A DNA stretch of 64,000 bases from Rhizobium brockwellii (GTDB taxonomy: Bacteria; Pseudomonadota; Alphaproteobacteria; Rhizobiales; Rhizobiaceae). Both the position numbers and the translations under genes were made by a program. The DNA lies in the NCBI RefSeq assembly GCF_000769405.2, contig NZ_CP053439.1, positions 4,014,501 through 4,078,500 of the forward strand. Reading direction: 5' to 3'. Positions 9,585 through 18,209 of this stretch are shown here, piece after piece. Below the pieces are notes generated by a model. The model ran no database searches. It was not told the origin of the DNA and saw only the letters and a program-made list of their open reading frames with translations. Each line of letters starts with the position of its first letter. Within the stretch, counting starts at the first letter, position 1.

Positions 9585-9869
9585 ATGATGACCCTGCGAA
9601 CCCGCATCGAAGAAAAACTTGTTGAAGCCTTCGCGCCCGAACGCCTGAGCGTCATCGACGAAAGCCATCTGCATGCCGGCCACCAGCCCGATATCACCGG
9701 CACCGGCGAAACCCATATGCGGGTGAGGATCGTTTCCGGGAAATTCGCCGGCATGTCGCGGCTGGCACGCCACCGGGCAATCACCGACCTGTTGAAACCG
9801 GAGCTCGATGCCGGCCTGCATGCGCTGGCCGTCGAACCGGCTGCACCTGATGAACCGACCCGCTGGTAG
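9585..9869 (+). CDS. BolA family protein
   Basis: About 94 residues, starting at one of two consecutive ATGs (9585 or 9588). It contains LRTRIEEKLVEAFAPERLSVIDESHLHAGH, the BolA signature, and a typical VSGKFAGMSRLARHRAI helix region. BolA proteins bind monothiol glutaredoxins and [2Fe-2S] clusters, or act as regulators in envelope and stress responses. Divergent from the J-domain gene, with about 100 bases between. Confidence 0.93.
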   Translation: MMTLRTRIEEKLVEAFAPERLSVIDESHLHAGHQPDITGTGETHMRVRIVSGKFAGMSRLARHRAITDLLKPELDAGLHALAVEPAAPDEPTRW

Positions 9870-9917
9870 CGGCACCGAAGCCTATATGGATATTCGCCGC
9901 CTAAAACCCAAGCCGGA

Positions 9918-11228
9918 TCAGCCGGGCTTTGCGCCGTCTTCCCCGGCCGGGCGGATGCGCAGCTTGGTGATGCGGTTCTTCTCCCGCTTCATGACGACGA
10001 AACGCTTGCCGTAAAAGGTGAAGGCTTGGCGCTCTTCCGGGATGGTCATCGATTCGTGGATGACGAGGCCGGCGATCGTCGTCGCCTCCTCATCGGGCAG
10101 GTTCCAATCGAGCGCGCGGTTGAGGTCGCGGATCGGCACGCCGCCGTCGACGACGACGGAACCGTCGGCTTCCTGACGCACGCCCTGTATTTCGATATCG
10201 TGTTCGTCGGAAATGTCGCCGACGATTTCCTCGAGAATATCCTCCAGCGTGACGATGCCCTGCACTTCGCCATATTCGTCGACGACGACGGCGAAATGCT
10301 GCTTGCGCCGCAGGAAGGCGTTGAGCTGGTCCTCGAGGTTGGTGCTGTCGGGCACGAACCACGGCTTCTGCGCGATCTTCACGATATCGAGGTTCTGCGG
10401 CTCCATGTTCGGCTCGGCAAGCGCCCGCAGCAGATCCTTGGCATGGACGACGCCGATGATATTGTCGATCGTGCCACGCCACAGCGGCATGCGCGTATAG
10501 GGGCTTTCGAGGATAACCCGCACCACCGCTTCCGGCGCATCGTCGGCGTTGATCGCCCGCATCGCGGTGCGGTGGACCATGATGTCGGACAGTTCGAGCT
10601 CGCTAAGATCGAGCACGCCGCCGAGGCGGTCGCGGTCGGCCTTCACCACCGATCCCTCGCGGTGCAGCAGATCGACGGCACCGCGCAGTTCCTCATGCGC
10701 CGTCAGCATCGATGTCTCTCGTGAGAGATTGATGCCGAACAGCGAAAGAATCTGCCGCACGATCGCATTGACGAAGGAGGAAACCGGGCCGACGACGGCA
10801 ACGAACAGCCTGGCCGGCAGCGCGATAGCGAGTGCGAAGCGCTCGGGCGCCGAAATCGCCCAGCTCTTCGGCAGCACTTCCGCGAAGATCACCAGGATGA
10901 CGGTCATCGCGAGCGTCGCCAGCGCCACGCCGGAACTGCCGAACAGCCCGAGGAAGAGGCTGGTGGCAATCGAGGAGGACAGGATATTGGCGAGATTGTT
11001 GCCGATGAGCAGCGCACCGATCAGCCGGTCGCGCCGTTCGATCAACTGCCGGACGAGGCCGGCGCGTTCGTCGCCGTTGACCTCGAGCGTATGGATACGG
11101 CTGCGCGAAACGGCGGTCAGCGCGGTCTCGGAGCCGGAAAAGAAGGCGGACATGAGCACGAGCGCCGTGATCGAAAGGATCTCCGGCCAATATGTCGAAA
11201 GAAATGCCAGAGCGCCTTCGACCGACAT
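9918..11228 (-). CDS. CNNM/CorC-type membrane protein with CBS pair (HlyC/CorC family)
   Basis: A 436-residue protein with an N-terminal DUF21 transmembrane domain (about residues 15-200, with FFSGSETALTAVSRSR), two CBS domains (about 215-335, including VVVDEYGEVQGIVTLEDILEE) and a C-terminal CorC/HlyC domain. Family members are linked to Mg2+/Co2+ efflux. Its ATG overlaps the aroB TGA by one base (TGATG), so it is translationally coupled to the shikimate genes, an arrangement common in rhizobia. Confidence 0.93.
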   Translation of the reverse strand: MSVEGALAFLSTYWPEILSITALVLMSAFFSGSETALTAVSRSRIHTLEVNGDERAGLVRQLIERRDRLIGALLIGNNLANILSSSIATSLFLGLFGSSGVALATLAMTVILVIFAEVLPKSWAISAPERFALAIALPARLFVAVVGPVSSFVNAIVRQILSLFGINLSRETSMLTAHEELRGAVDLLHREGSVVKADRDRLGGVLDLSELELSDIMVHRTAMRAINADDAPEAVVRVILESPYTRMPLWRGTIDNIIGVVHAKDLLRALAEPNMEPQNLDIVKIAQKPWFVPDSTNLEDQLNAFLRRKQHFAVVVDEYGEVQGIVTLEDILEEIVGDISDEHDIEIQGVRQEADGSVVVDGGVPIRDLNRALDWNLPDEEATTIAGLVIHESMTIPEERQAFTFYGKRFVVMKREKNRITKLRIRPAGEDGAKPG

Positions 11229-12358
11229 CAGGCGTGTTTTTCCCGAAGAAAGCTGATCACTTCGGACGCCGGCACGTCGTCGGCGACGAAGGACTGGCCG
11301 ATCCCGCGCGTCAGGATGAAGGTGAGCTTGCCGCTCTTGACCTTCTTGTCTTGGGCGATCGCGTCCATCAACGTTTCGGCCGGCGGCAGTTCGCCCGGAA
11401 TGTCGGACATGCGGGTTGGCAGGCCGACCTCCTTCAGATGCCGCTCGACGCGGCGCGCATCGTCGGGGCTTGCAAGGTTCATCCGTGCGGAGAATTCATG
11501 CGCCAGCACCATGCCGATCGAAACGCCCTCGCCATGCACAAGGCGGGAACTGTCATAGGCAGTCGCCGCTTCCAGCGCATGACCGAAGGTATGGCCGAGA
11601 TTGAGCAGCGCCCGCTGACCGTTCTCACGCTCGTCGGCAACGACGACATCGGCCTTTGCCTGGCAGCTTGCGGCAATCGCCTCGATGCGCGCGGAGCCGC
11701 CGGTAAAGACCGCTTTCCAATTCGCTTCCAGCCAGGCAAAGAAATCCGGCTTGTCGATCAGCCCGTATTTTGCGACCTCGGCGTAACCTGCGCGGAATTC
11801 GCGCGCGCTCAGCGAATTCAGCACATCCGTATCGGCCAGAACCAGGTCCGGCTGGTGGAAGACGCCGATCAGATTCTTGCCGTGGCGGGAATTGATCCCG
11901 GTCTTGCCGCCGACGGAAGAATCGACCTGCGACAGCAGCGAGGTCGGTACCTGCACGAAGCGCACGCCGCGGCGCACGATGCCGGCCGCAAATCCCGAAA
12001 GGTCGCCGATGACGCCCCCGCCGAGCGCGATGACGTAATCGTTACGCTCGACGCGCGCCTCCAGCACCTTGTCGCAGGCCGTGATCAGATGTTCGAAGCT
12101 CTTGGTCTTCTCGCCGGCCGGCAGGACGACCTCAGCCGAGGCGATACCCGCTTCATCCAGACTTGCGACGAGGGCCTTGAGACAGAGCGGAGCGACATTT
12201 TCGTCGGTGATAATAGCCGCCTTGCGGCCCTTGAGGCGAGAGGCGATCTCGGCGCCGGCCCGCGCAATCAGCCCCGGCCCGATCAGGATGTCGTAGGCGC
12301 GCTCGCCGAGCGGCACATGCACCGTTCGGATGGCGGAGGCGGAGGTTATCGCATTCAT
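11228..12358 (-). CDS. aroB: 3-dehydroquinate synthase
   Basis: A 376-residue AroB, second step of the shikimate pathway, converting DAHP to 3-dehydroquinate using NAD+ and Zn2+. Motifs GGGVIGDLSGFAAGIVRRG, TSLLSQVDSSVGGKTGIN and the metal ligand region HGEGVSIGM / LGHTFGHALE are visible. It overlaps aroK by four bases (ATGA) and the downstream CNNM gene by one, so aroK-aroB-CNNM is a tight operon. Confidence 0.97.
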   Translation of the reverse strand: MNAITSASAIRTVHVPLGERAYDILIGPGLIARAGAEIASRLKGRKAAIITDENVAPLCLKALVASLDEAGIASAEVVLPAGEKTKSFEHLITACDKVLEARVERNDYVIALGGGVIGDLSGFAAGIVRRGVRFVQVPTSLLSQVDSSVGGKTGINSRHGKNLIGVFHQPDLVLADTDVLNSLSAREFRAGYAEVAKYGLIDKPDFFAWLEANWKAVFTGGSARIEAIAASCQAKADVVVADERENGQRALLNLGHTFGHALEAATAYDSSRLVHGEGVSIGMVLAHEFSARMNLASPDDARRVERHLKEVGLPTRMSDIPGELPPAETLMDAIAQDKKVKSGKLTFILTRGIGQSFVADDVPASEVISFLREKHA

Positions 12359-12957
12359 GACGCTGCACTTTCCTTCTGAGCTTCGATCAAGGCCTTTAAG
12401 ACTTCGTCGGCCATGATTTCCTTGCGCACGTCGCGCGAAAGCACGGTCAGATCGGCCTGCGCATAGATCGGATAACGCGCATTCATCAGGCCCTCGAGCG
12501 TCTGCTTCGGATTTTCGGTCTTGAGCAGCGGCCGCGTGTCGCGCTTGGCGACCCGATCCCAGAGCACGTCGAGATCGGCCTTCAGCCAGACGGAAAGGCC
12601 GCCCTTCTTGATATGTTTGCGTGTCCGGTCGTTGATGAAGGCGCCGCCGCCGGTGGAGACGACACGCGGCCCGCTCTTCAGCAGCCGCTTGATCACCCGC
12701 GCTTCCAACGCCCGGAATTCTTGCTCGCCATAGGCGGCGAAAAGCTCGGCGATCGTCATGCGCGACACCCGCTCGATCTCGAGATCGCTGTCGATGAAGG
12801 GAATGGCGAGCTGGCTGGCGACGATGCGCCCGACGGAGGATTTGCCGGCGCCCATCAGGCCGACAAGGATCAGATTGCGTGAACCGAGCGCGGCGCGAGC
12901 TCTGTCTTTCAAGCTGTCAGCAACGGTCAGCAGTTGTTCACTCATCGGTCCATTCAC
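12355..12957 (-). CDS. aroK: Shikimate kinase
   Basis: A 200-residue P-loop kinase phosphorylating shikimate. Walker A GLMGAGKSSVGR, the shikimate-binding DSDLEIE and STGGGAF, and the LID region with RPLL are all present. A second in-frame ATG at 12945 (MSEQLL) would shorten it by four residues. It is the first gene of the aroK-aroB-CNNM operon and is divergent from the xerD cluster. Confidence 0.96.
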   Translation of the reverse strand: MNGPMSEQLLTVADSLKDRARAALGSRNLILVGLMGAGKSSVGRIVASQLAIPFIDSDLEIERVSRMTIAELFAAYGEQEFRALEARVIKRLLKSGPRVVSTGGGAFINDRTRKHIKKGGLSVWLKADLDVLWDRVAKRDTRPLLKTENPKQTLEGLMNARYPIYAQADLTVLSRDVRKEIMADEVLKALIEAQKESAAS

Positions 12958-13093
12958 ACTTTGTTTGCAAACGGTATCGACAAATGCAGATGGAGCGTCA
13001 AGTCGCGGACAAGGGAATCATGGCTTGAATACCGCTTCTTGCACTTGCAGATAGGCTTCTTATAACAGAAGCAGAGCATGAAGGAGTTGCTGG

Positions 13094-13270
13094 ATGCCGA
13101 CCCTGTTCCGTTTCCTGTTCGTCTGCGCGATCCTCGCCGGGACGGTCTACGGAGCGATGCTGGCGCTTGTGACCTTCGTGGAGCCCGAGCCGCGCGACGT
13201 GACGATCCGCATTCCGTCCGAGCGGGTCAATCCGCCCGCCACGGGCGCGATCGACACGACCAGGAAGTGA
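13094..13270 (+). CDS. Small single-helix membrane protein, unknown function
   Basis: A 58-residue ORF starting [20 protein letters not shown] with an AAGGAG seven bases upstream of the ATG, a textbook ribosome site. One hydrophobic segment (about residues 4-27) is followed by a soluble tail rich in Pro, Arg and Glu ([12 protein letters not shown]). It ends five bases before the xerD start, so the two are probably co-transcribed. No functional family is recognised. Good translation signals argue that it is real. Confidence 0.75.
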   Translation: MPTLFRFLFVCAILAGTVYGAMLALVTFVEPEPRDVTIRIPSERVNPPATGAIDTTRK

Positions 13271-13275
13271 CCGGC

Positions 13276-14229
13276 ATGGTGGATCTCGGCCGCGTCCATG
13301 TGGAATCCTTCCTGGAGATGATGAGCGCCGAGCGCGGCGCTGCCGCCAATACGCTGCAATCCTATGAACACGATCTCGACGACGTTCGCTCCTTCCTGAA
13401 GGAGCGCAGCATACGGCTCACCGAAGCCGCCTCCGCCGATCTCGCTGCCTATCTCTCCTCGCTCGCCCGAAAGGGCTTCAAACCCTCGTCCCAGGCGCGC
13501 CGGCTTGCCGCCATGCGGCAATTCTACAAGTTCCTCTATGCCGAGGGCCTAAGGACCGACGACCCCACAGGCATTCTCGACGCGCCGAAGAAGGGCCGTC
13601 CGCTGCCGAAGACGATGGGCGTCGAAGAGGTCGGCAGGCTGCTGTCACAGGCAGAAGCCGAGGCGCAGGATGCGGCTCCGGGCCAATTGCAGCGCCTGCG
13701 CATGCTGGCGCTGCTGGAGCTGCTCTATGCCACCGGAATGCGGGTCAGCGAACTCGTCTCGCTTCCCGCCCGCGTGCTCGATCAGGAAGGCCGTTTCCTG
13801 ATGATCCGCGGCAAGGGCAACAAGGAGCGGCTGGTGCCGCTGTCGCATTCGGCAATATCAGCCCTGAAATCCTACGGACGCCTGCTGGCGGCCGAAAATG
13901 CCGCGGCCAAGGAACCGCCGGAAAGCCCGTGGCTATTTCCCTCCGCGTCGAAGGAGGGATATCTGCCGCGCCAGGTTTTTGCCCGCGACCTCAAGAACCT
14001 CGCGATCCGCGCCGGCCTGACGCCGTCGCTCATCTCGCCGCATGTCATGCGCCACGCCTTTGCCAGCCACCTGCTGGCGAACGGCGCCGATCTGCGCGTC
14101 GTACAGGAACTCCTCGGCCATTCGGACATTTCGACCACGCAGATCTACACACATGTCCTCGAAGAGAGGCTGCAGCAGCTTGTCCAGACGCATCACCCCC
14201 TTGCCAAACAGGCGAAAAAGCACGAATAG
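13276..14229 (+). CDS. xerD: Site-specific tyrosine recombinase XerD
   Basis: A 317-residue tyrosine recombinase with an N-terminal SAM-like core-binding domain (about residues 5-95) and a C-terminal catalytic domain. The catalytic residues appear in [12 protein letters not shown] (Arg), [12 protein letters not shown] (His-x-x-Arg) and the final [14 protein letters not shown] (His and Tyr). It resolves chromosome dimers at dif with XerC. The chromosomal context with accA indicates the housekeeping XerD rather than an island integrase. Confidence 0.95.
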   Translation: MVDLGRVHVESFLEMMSAERGAAANTLQSYEHDLDDVRSFLKERSIRLTEAASADLAAYLSSLARKGFKPSSQARRLAAMRQFYKFLYAEGLRTDDPTGILDAPKKGRPLPKTMGVEEVGRLLSQAEAEAQDAAPGQLQRLRMLALLELLYATGMRVSELVSLPARVLDQEGRFLMIRGKGNKERLVPLSHSAISALKSYGRLLAAENAAAKEPPESPWLFPSASKEGYLPRQVFARDLKNLAIRAGLTPSLISPHVMRHAFASHLLANGADLRVVQELLGHSDISTTQIYTHVLEERLQQLVQTHHPLAKQAKKHE

Positions 14230-14291
14230 GACCGGCGACATGGGGCGGAGCCAGGAAAACGCCCCGGGCACAAGGAACGGAAACGCACCTC

Positions 14292-15245
14292 ATGCACAAT
14301 TATCTCGACTTCGAAAAGCCGATCTCCGACCTCGAAGGCAAGATCATCGAGCTGAAGAAGCTCGCAACGGAAGACGAGAGCATCGACACCACCGATGAGA
14401 TCGGCCGGCTGGAGGTTCGCGTCCGTGAGGCGATCGTCGAAATCTATTCCAAGCTCAATCCCTGGCAGAAGACTCAGGTCGCCCGCCATCCGCAGCGACC
14501 GCATTTCATCGATTACGCCAAGACCCTGTTCCAGGAATTCACACCGCTCGCCGGCGACCGCAAATTTTCCGAGGATGCCGCGATCCAGGCGGGCCTTGCC
14601 CGCTTCCGCGGCCAACCCGTCGCCGTCATCGGCCAGGAAAAGGGCAACGACACCAAGAGCCGCATCAAGCACAATTTCGGCAGCCCCCGTCCGGAAGGCT
14701 ACCGAAAGGCGATCCGCATTCTTGAAATGGCCGATCGTTTCGGCCTGCCGGTGATTTCGCTGGTGGATACGGCAGGCGCCTATCCCGGCGTCGGCGCCGA
14801 AGAGCGCGGCCAGGCCGAGGCGATCGCCCGCTCGACGGAAATGTGTCTCGGCGTCAAGGTTCCCCTGGTCTCCGTCGTCATCGGCGAAGGCGGCTCGGGC
14901 GGCGCTATCGCCATCGCCACCGGCAACAAGGTCTATATGCTCGAGCATTCGATTTACAGCGTCATCTCGCCGGAAGGGGCAGCTTCCATCCTCTGGCGCG
15001 ATTCCACCCGCGCCCGGGAAGCAGCGACCAACATGAAGATCACCGCCGAGGACCTGAAATCGCTCGGCGTCATCGACGGCATCATTTCCGAGCCGCTCGG
15101 CGGCGCGCATCGCGATCCCGACAGCGTGATTGCCGCAACCGGCGACGTAATCGCCAGTGCTCTGGCCGAAATGTCACCCCGCTCCGGCGAACAGCTGCGC
15201 AACGACCGCCGCCAGAAATTCCTCGCCATGGGCCGCAATCTCTAG
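14292..15245 (+). CDS. accA: Acetyl-CoA carboxylase carboxyltransferase subunit alpha
   Basis: A 317-residue AccA, the alpha half of the carboxyltransferase that moves CO2 from carboxybiotin to acetyl-CoA in the first committed step of fatty-acid synthesis. It shows [18 protein letters not shown] at the start, the crotonase-fold motifs [20 protein letters not shown] and [12 protein letters not shown], and the usual length. It follows xerD by 62 bases. Its TAG stop is the first triplet of the palindromic repeat downstream. Confidence 0.98.
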   Translation: MHNYLDFEKPISDLEGKIIELKKLATEDESIDTTDEIGRLEVRVREAIVEIYSKLNPWQKTQVARHPQRPHFIDYAKTLFQEFTPLAGDRKFSEDAAIQAGLARFRGQPVAVIGQEKGNDTKSRIKHNFGSPRPEGYRKAIRILEMADRFGLPVISLVDTAGAYPGVGAEERGQAEAIARSTEMCLGVKVPLVSVVIGEGGSGGAIAIATGNKVYMLEHSIYSVISPEGAASILWRDSTRAREAATNMKITAEDLKSLGVIDGIISEPLGGAHRDPDSVIAATGDVIASALAEMSPRSGEQLRNDRRQKFLAMGRNL

Positions 15246-15355
15246 AGCATGATGCCGAAAAGTGTGAGCGGCTTTCGGATGACATCATGCTCTATTTCTT
15301 TGATTTAGATCCGGATTCAGATTTTAGGCCGATCCGGCCTAAAACATCCGGATCT
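15243..15355. repeat. RIME-like two-palindrome element, copy 1
   Basis: Palindrome 1 spans 15243-15294 (outer arms tagagcatgatg / catcatgctcta). Palindrome 2 spans 15307-15355 (outer arms agatccgga / tccggatct, inner ttttaggcc / ggcctaaaa). The same pair in the opposite orientation occurs at 63602-63716, so this is a dispersed element. Size and two-palindrome structure fit the Rhizobium intergenic mosaic element type. It begins with the accA stop codon. Confidence 0.8.
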
Positions 15356-15555
15356 GGGCGCAACATTCGGCTCTTCGCCGATTGGGGCCAAATCTTGGCC
15401 ACATTGATGTTATCTGTAGCAATCGCGCTTGCGGGGATGTTCCAGGCACATCATTGGCTGGTAAGATTTTATAAAGTATAAGCCGCCTATGATTCCTTCT
15501 GATGCCCGGACTCCATAGGCGGACCGGGTCGTATTATATTTATGGGCTAGTTTGG
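15356..15555. other. Spacer between repeat element and L,D-transpeptidase gene
   Basis: The rest of the roughly 310-base gap after accA. A frame running on from within the repeat (about 15287-15481) encodes a short hydrophobic stretch but has no good start or ribosome site. The promoter of the following gene probably lies here; none could be assigned with confidence. Confidence 0.4.
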
Positions 15556-16782
15556 ATGCGCTTACGTCATTTTGCCTATATTTCCATCATGGCGCTGGCT
15601 CTGTCCGGCTGCAATGACGCGTTGGAAACCGCGCAGGTCGATCTCTCCAAGGTCAAGAACAAGGTCGAACAGCCGCTTCCCAGCCATATCCTTACCGCCA
15701 TGGCCGCCAAGGGCATGGACCGCAATTCGCCGATCATGATCCGCATCTTCAAGGAAGAAGGTGCCATGGAGATATGGAAGGCGAAAACCGACAACCGTTT
15801 CGACAAGATCGCCGATTACAAGATCTGCGCCTGGTCCGGCCGGCTAGGCCCGAAGGTAAAGACCGGCGACCGGCAGGCGCCGGAAGGTTTCTACGACCTG
15901 ACTCGCGCCAACCTGAATCCCAATTCGAAATATTATCTGGCGATCAACACCGGCTTTCCGAACCGCTACGACGCGGCGAACGGCCGCACCGGCTCCGATC
16001 TGATGATCCACGGCGCCTGCTCGTCCTCCGGTTGCTATTCGATGACCGACCAGCAGGTGCTGGAGATCTACGCTTTTGCCCGCGACGCCTTCAAGGGCGG
16101 CCAGTCGACCGTGCAGCTGCAGGCCTTCCCCTTCCGCATGACGGCGGAAAACATGGTCAAGCATCGCCTCGACAGCAGTTACGACTTCTGGAAGATGCTG
16201 AAGGTCGGCTACGACAATTTCGAAGTGACGAAGCGCCCGCCTGAGGTGAACGTCTGCGAGAAGAAATACGTCTTCAATCAGCAGGCAACCGACGGCAGCG
16301 CCTTCAATGCCGCCGGCAAGTGCCCTGCGATGTCGACGCCGCCGGCGCTGACGGCGGCCCTTGCCTCCTACGGCAAGACCTACGATGCCGATTATGCCAA
16401 GGCGATGAGCAAATTTGACGGCATGGCCTGGTACGACCCCACGGAAGCCGAGCGCAAGGCCGTGGTCGCCAAGACGCGCAAGGGCCGCGAACTTGCTTAC
16501 GCTCCAACCGGGACCTCGCTGGAAGCCGGCCGCATGGTCAAGGTCGCCGAACTTGAAGACCTGATGGCCAAGCGCACCGCGCAGGGTCTCGCCGCCAAGG
16601 CGGCGCCTGGTGCCACGCCTGTAGCGCCTGCCCAGCCGCCGGCAACGGCTGTCGCTGCCGCGACACCTGCGGTCGTGCCGGTGCCGATGCAGAACCCGCT
16701 GGCCTTTGCGGCGCCCGAACCGCAGGAAACGGCGGAAGCCGTGGCAAAGAAGCCGTTCTGGAAATTCTGGGCGAGGAACTGA
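15556..16782 (+). CDS. Lipoprotein L,D-transpeptidase (YkuD/YafK-like)
   Basis: A 408-residue protein starting MRLRHFAYISIMALALSGCN with a lipobox (ALSGC), so it is predicted to be lipid-anchored in the envelope. The catalytic motif of YkuD-fold transpeptidases is present as MIHGACSSSGCYSM (His and Cys). The upstream region with RIFKEEGAMEIWKA and ICAWSGRLGPKVKTGDRQAPEGFY matches the YafK-like subgroup. It would act on peptidoglycan, either 3-3 cross-links or protein attachment. The C-terminus is a low-complexity Ala/Pro-rich tail ending KKPFWKFWARN. Confidence 0.9.
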   Translation: MRLRHFAYISIMALALSGCNDALETAQVDLSKVKNKVEQPLPSHILTAMAAKGMDRNSPIMIRIFKEEGAMEIWKAKTDNRFDKIADYKICAWSGRLGPKVKTGDRQAPEGFYDLTRANLNPNSKYYLAINTGFPNRYDAANGRTGSDLMIHGACSSSGCYSMTDQQVLEIYAFARDAFKGGQSTVQLQAFPFRMTAENMVKHRLDSSYDFWKMLKVGYDNFEVTKRPPEVNVCEKKYVFNQQATDGSAFNAAGKCPAMSTPPALTAALASYGKTYDADYAKAMSKFDGMAWYDPTEAERKAVVAKTRKGRELAYAPTGTSLEAGRMVKVAELEDLMAKRTAQGLAAKAAPGATPVAPAQPPATAVAAATPAVVPVPMQNPLAFAAPEPQETAEAVAKKPFWKFWARN

Positions 16783-16787
16783 ACGGC

Positions 16788-17012
16788 TTGAACCCCGTTC
16801 TCTACGATCTTCGCGGCCTGAAATGCCCATTCCCGGTGATCAAGACACGCAAGAAGCTCGCCGCCATGGCGAGCGGCACGCTCATTCGCGTCGACACCAC
16901 CGATCCGCTCGCCGTGATCGATATGCCGCATTTCTGCAATGAGGATGGCCACGAACTGGTCGAGACGGAAAAGACCGAAAATGGCCACCGCTTCCTGATC
17001 CGCAAGGGCTAA
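16788..17012 (+). CDS. TusA-like sulfurtransferase
   Basis: A 74-residue protein with the family signature YDLRGLKCPFPVIKTRKKL, including the active Cys-Pro-x-Pro motif, and a VIDMPHFC segment. TusA-type proteins relay persulfide sulfur for thio-modification of tRNA or for cofactor synthesis. The best start is a TTG at 16788, five bases after the transpeptidase stop, suggesting co-transcription. Precise partner unknown. Confidence 0.9.
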   Translation: MNPVLYDLRGLKCPFPVIKTRKKLAAMASGTLIRVDTTDPLAVIDMPHFCNEDGHELVETEKTENGHRFLIRKG

Positions 17013-18190
17013 ATTCTAAGGCCGGGGATCGCGAGCGGATTGTCGGAGAGCGCCGCACGATCGGGCATGTCGATGCGCGGCTTGCCGAGGAAGGCGTCGA
17101 ACAGATCCTTCACGAAGGCTTCCGGCAGATCTCGGGTGATCAGCACCATGCGCGTGCGCCGGTCTTTCCCCGGCCAGGCGGGAAGCCGCACCGGCGGATG
17201 GAAGATGCTCTGCACGCCATGCAGCACCAGCGGCCGGTCCGGGCGGTCGGAAACGGACACGATCGCCTTCATCCTCAGCAGCTTCTCGCCATGGGCAGAG
17301 CGCAGGAGATCGATGAACATCTCGAGCGCCATCGGATCAATCGGCTTTTCCTCGACGATCGAGAAAGAGCGGATCGAGGCATCGTGACGATTGACGTCAT
17401 GTGGGTCCTGGTGCGCATGACCTTGATGATCATGATGGTGGTGACCGTGGTGATCGCCATCATGATGATGATCGTGATGCCCATTACGACCGTGGTCGTG
17501 ATTGTGATGCGCCTCGTGCGCATCCTCGTCCTGCAGCCAGCGGCCGACATCGGCAATCTTCGTCGCCGGATCGTAGAGCCCGTTGACCAGCACCGCGGCA
17601 CTACCCGCCTCGGCGCTGTCGGCATCCATCATCGTCGCGCGCGGATTGAGCGCCCGTAGGCGCTTTTCCAGCCCGTCCGTTGTCTCGGCCATCGCCTTTT
17701 TCGAGACGATCAGCCGGTCGGCGACCGCCGCCTGCTTGCGCGCTTCCTCGTGATTGTCGAGCGTCTGCAGCCCATTCACCGCGTCGACGACGGTGACGAC
17801 GCCGTCGAGCTCGAAATTCGTGGCGATGACGGGATTGCCCATGATCGCCTGCATGACCGGCGAAGGATCGGCAAGGCCCGTCGTCTCGATGACCACGCGC
17901 TTGACCGGCTTGACGCGGCCGGTCTGCACTGCGTCCATAAGGTTCGCCAGCGTATCCACCAGTTCGCCGCGCACCGTGCAGCAGAGGCAGCCATCGGAAA
18001 GCTCGATGATCGAATCGCCGGAACTTTCGACCAGGAGGTGGTCGATGCCGACATCGCCGAATTCGTTGATGATGACGGCCGCATCCTTCATGACAGGATC
18101 TTTGAGGATGCGGTTGAGCAGCGTCGATTTGCCGGCGCCGAGAAAGCCGGTCAGGATGGTGACCGGAATCCTGTCGTTGAGCGCGCTCAT
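17009..18190 (-). CDS. CobW-family GTP-binding metallochaperone with His-rich segment
   Basis: A 393-residue G3E GTPase. Walker A GFLGAGKSTLLNRIL is near residue 17 and the metal-binding GCLCCTV (CxCC) near residue 65. The CobW_C domain occupies the last roughly 100 residues. Between them is an exceptional His/Asp-rich linker (about residues 230-275), with blocks such as HHDHHHDGDHHGHHHHDH, likely a zinc or nickel buffer. This argues for a Zn-type (YjiA/ZNG1-like) chaperone rather than the cobalamin-specific CobW. It lies 19 bases downstream of the D,D-carboxypeptidase gene. Confidence 0.92.
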   Translation of the reverse strand: MSALNDRIPVTILTGFLGAGKSTLLNRILKDPVMKDAAVIINEFGDVGIDHLLVESSGDSIIELSDGCLCCTVRGELVDTLANLMDAVQTGRVKPVKRVVIETTGLADPSPVMQAIMGNPVIATNFELDGVVTVVDAVNGLQTLDNHEEARKQAAVADRLIVSKKAMAETTDGLEKRLRALNPRATMMDADSAEAGSAAVLVNGLYDPATKIADVGRWLQDEDAHEAHHNHDHGRNGHHDHHHDGDHHGHHHHDHQGHAHQDPHDVNRHDASIRSFSIVEEKPIDPMALEMFIDLLRSAHGEKLLRMKAIVSVSDRPDRPLVLHGVQSIFHPPVRLPAWPGKDRRTRMVLITRDLPEAFVKDLFDAFLGKPRIDMPDRAALSDNPLAIPGLRI

Positions 18191-18209
18191 GTCATTTTAC
18201 CTTAAAAGC

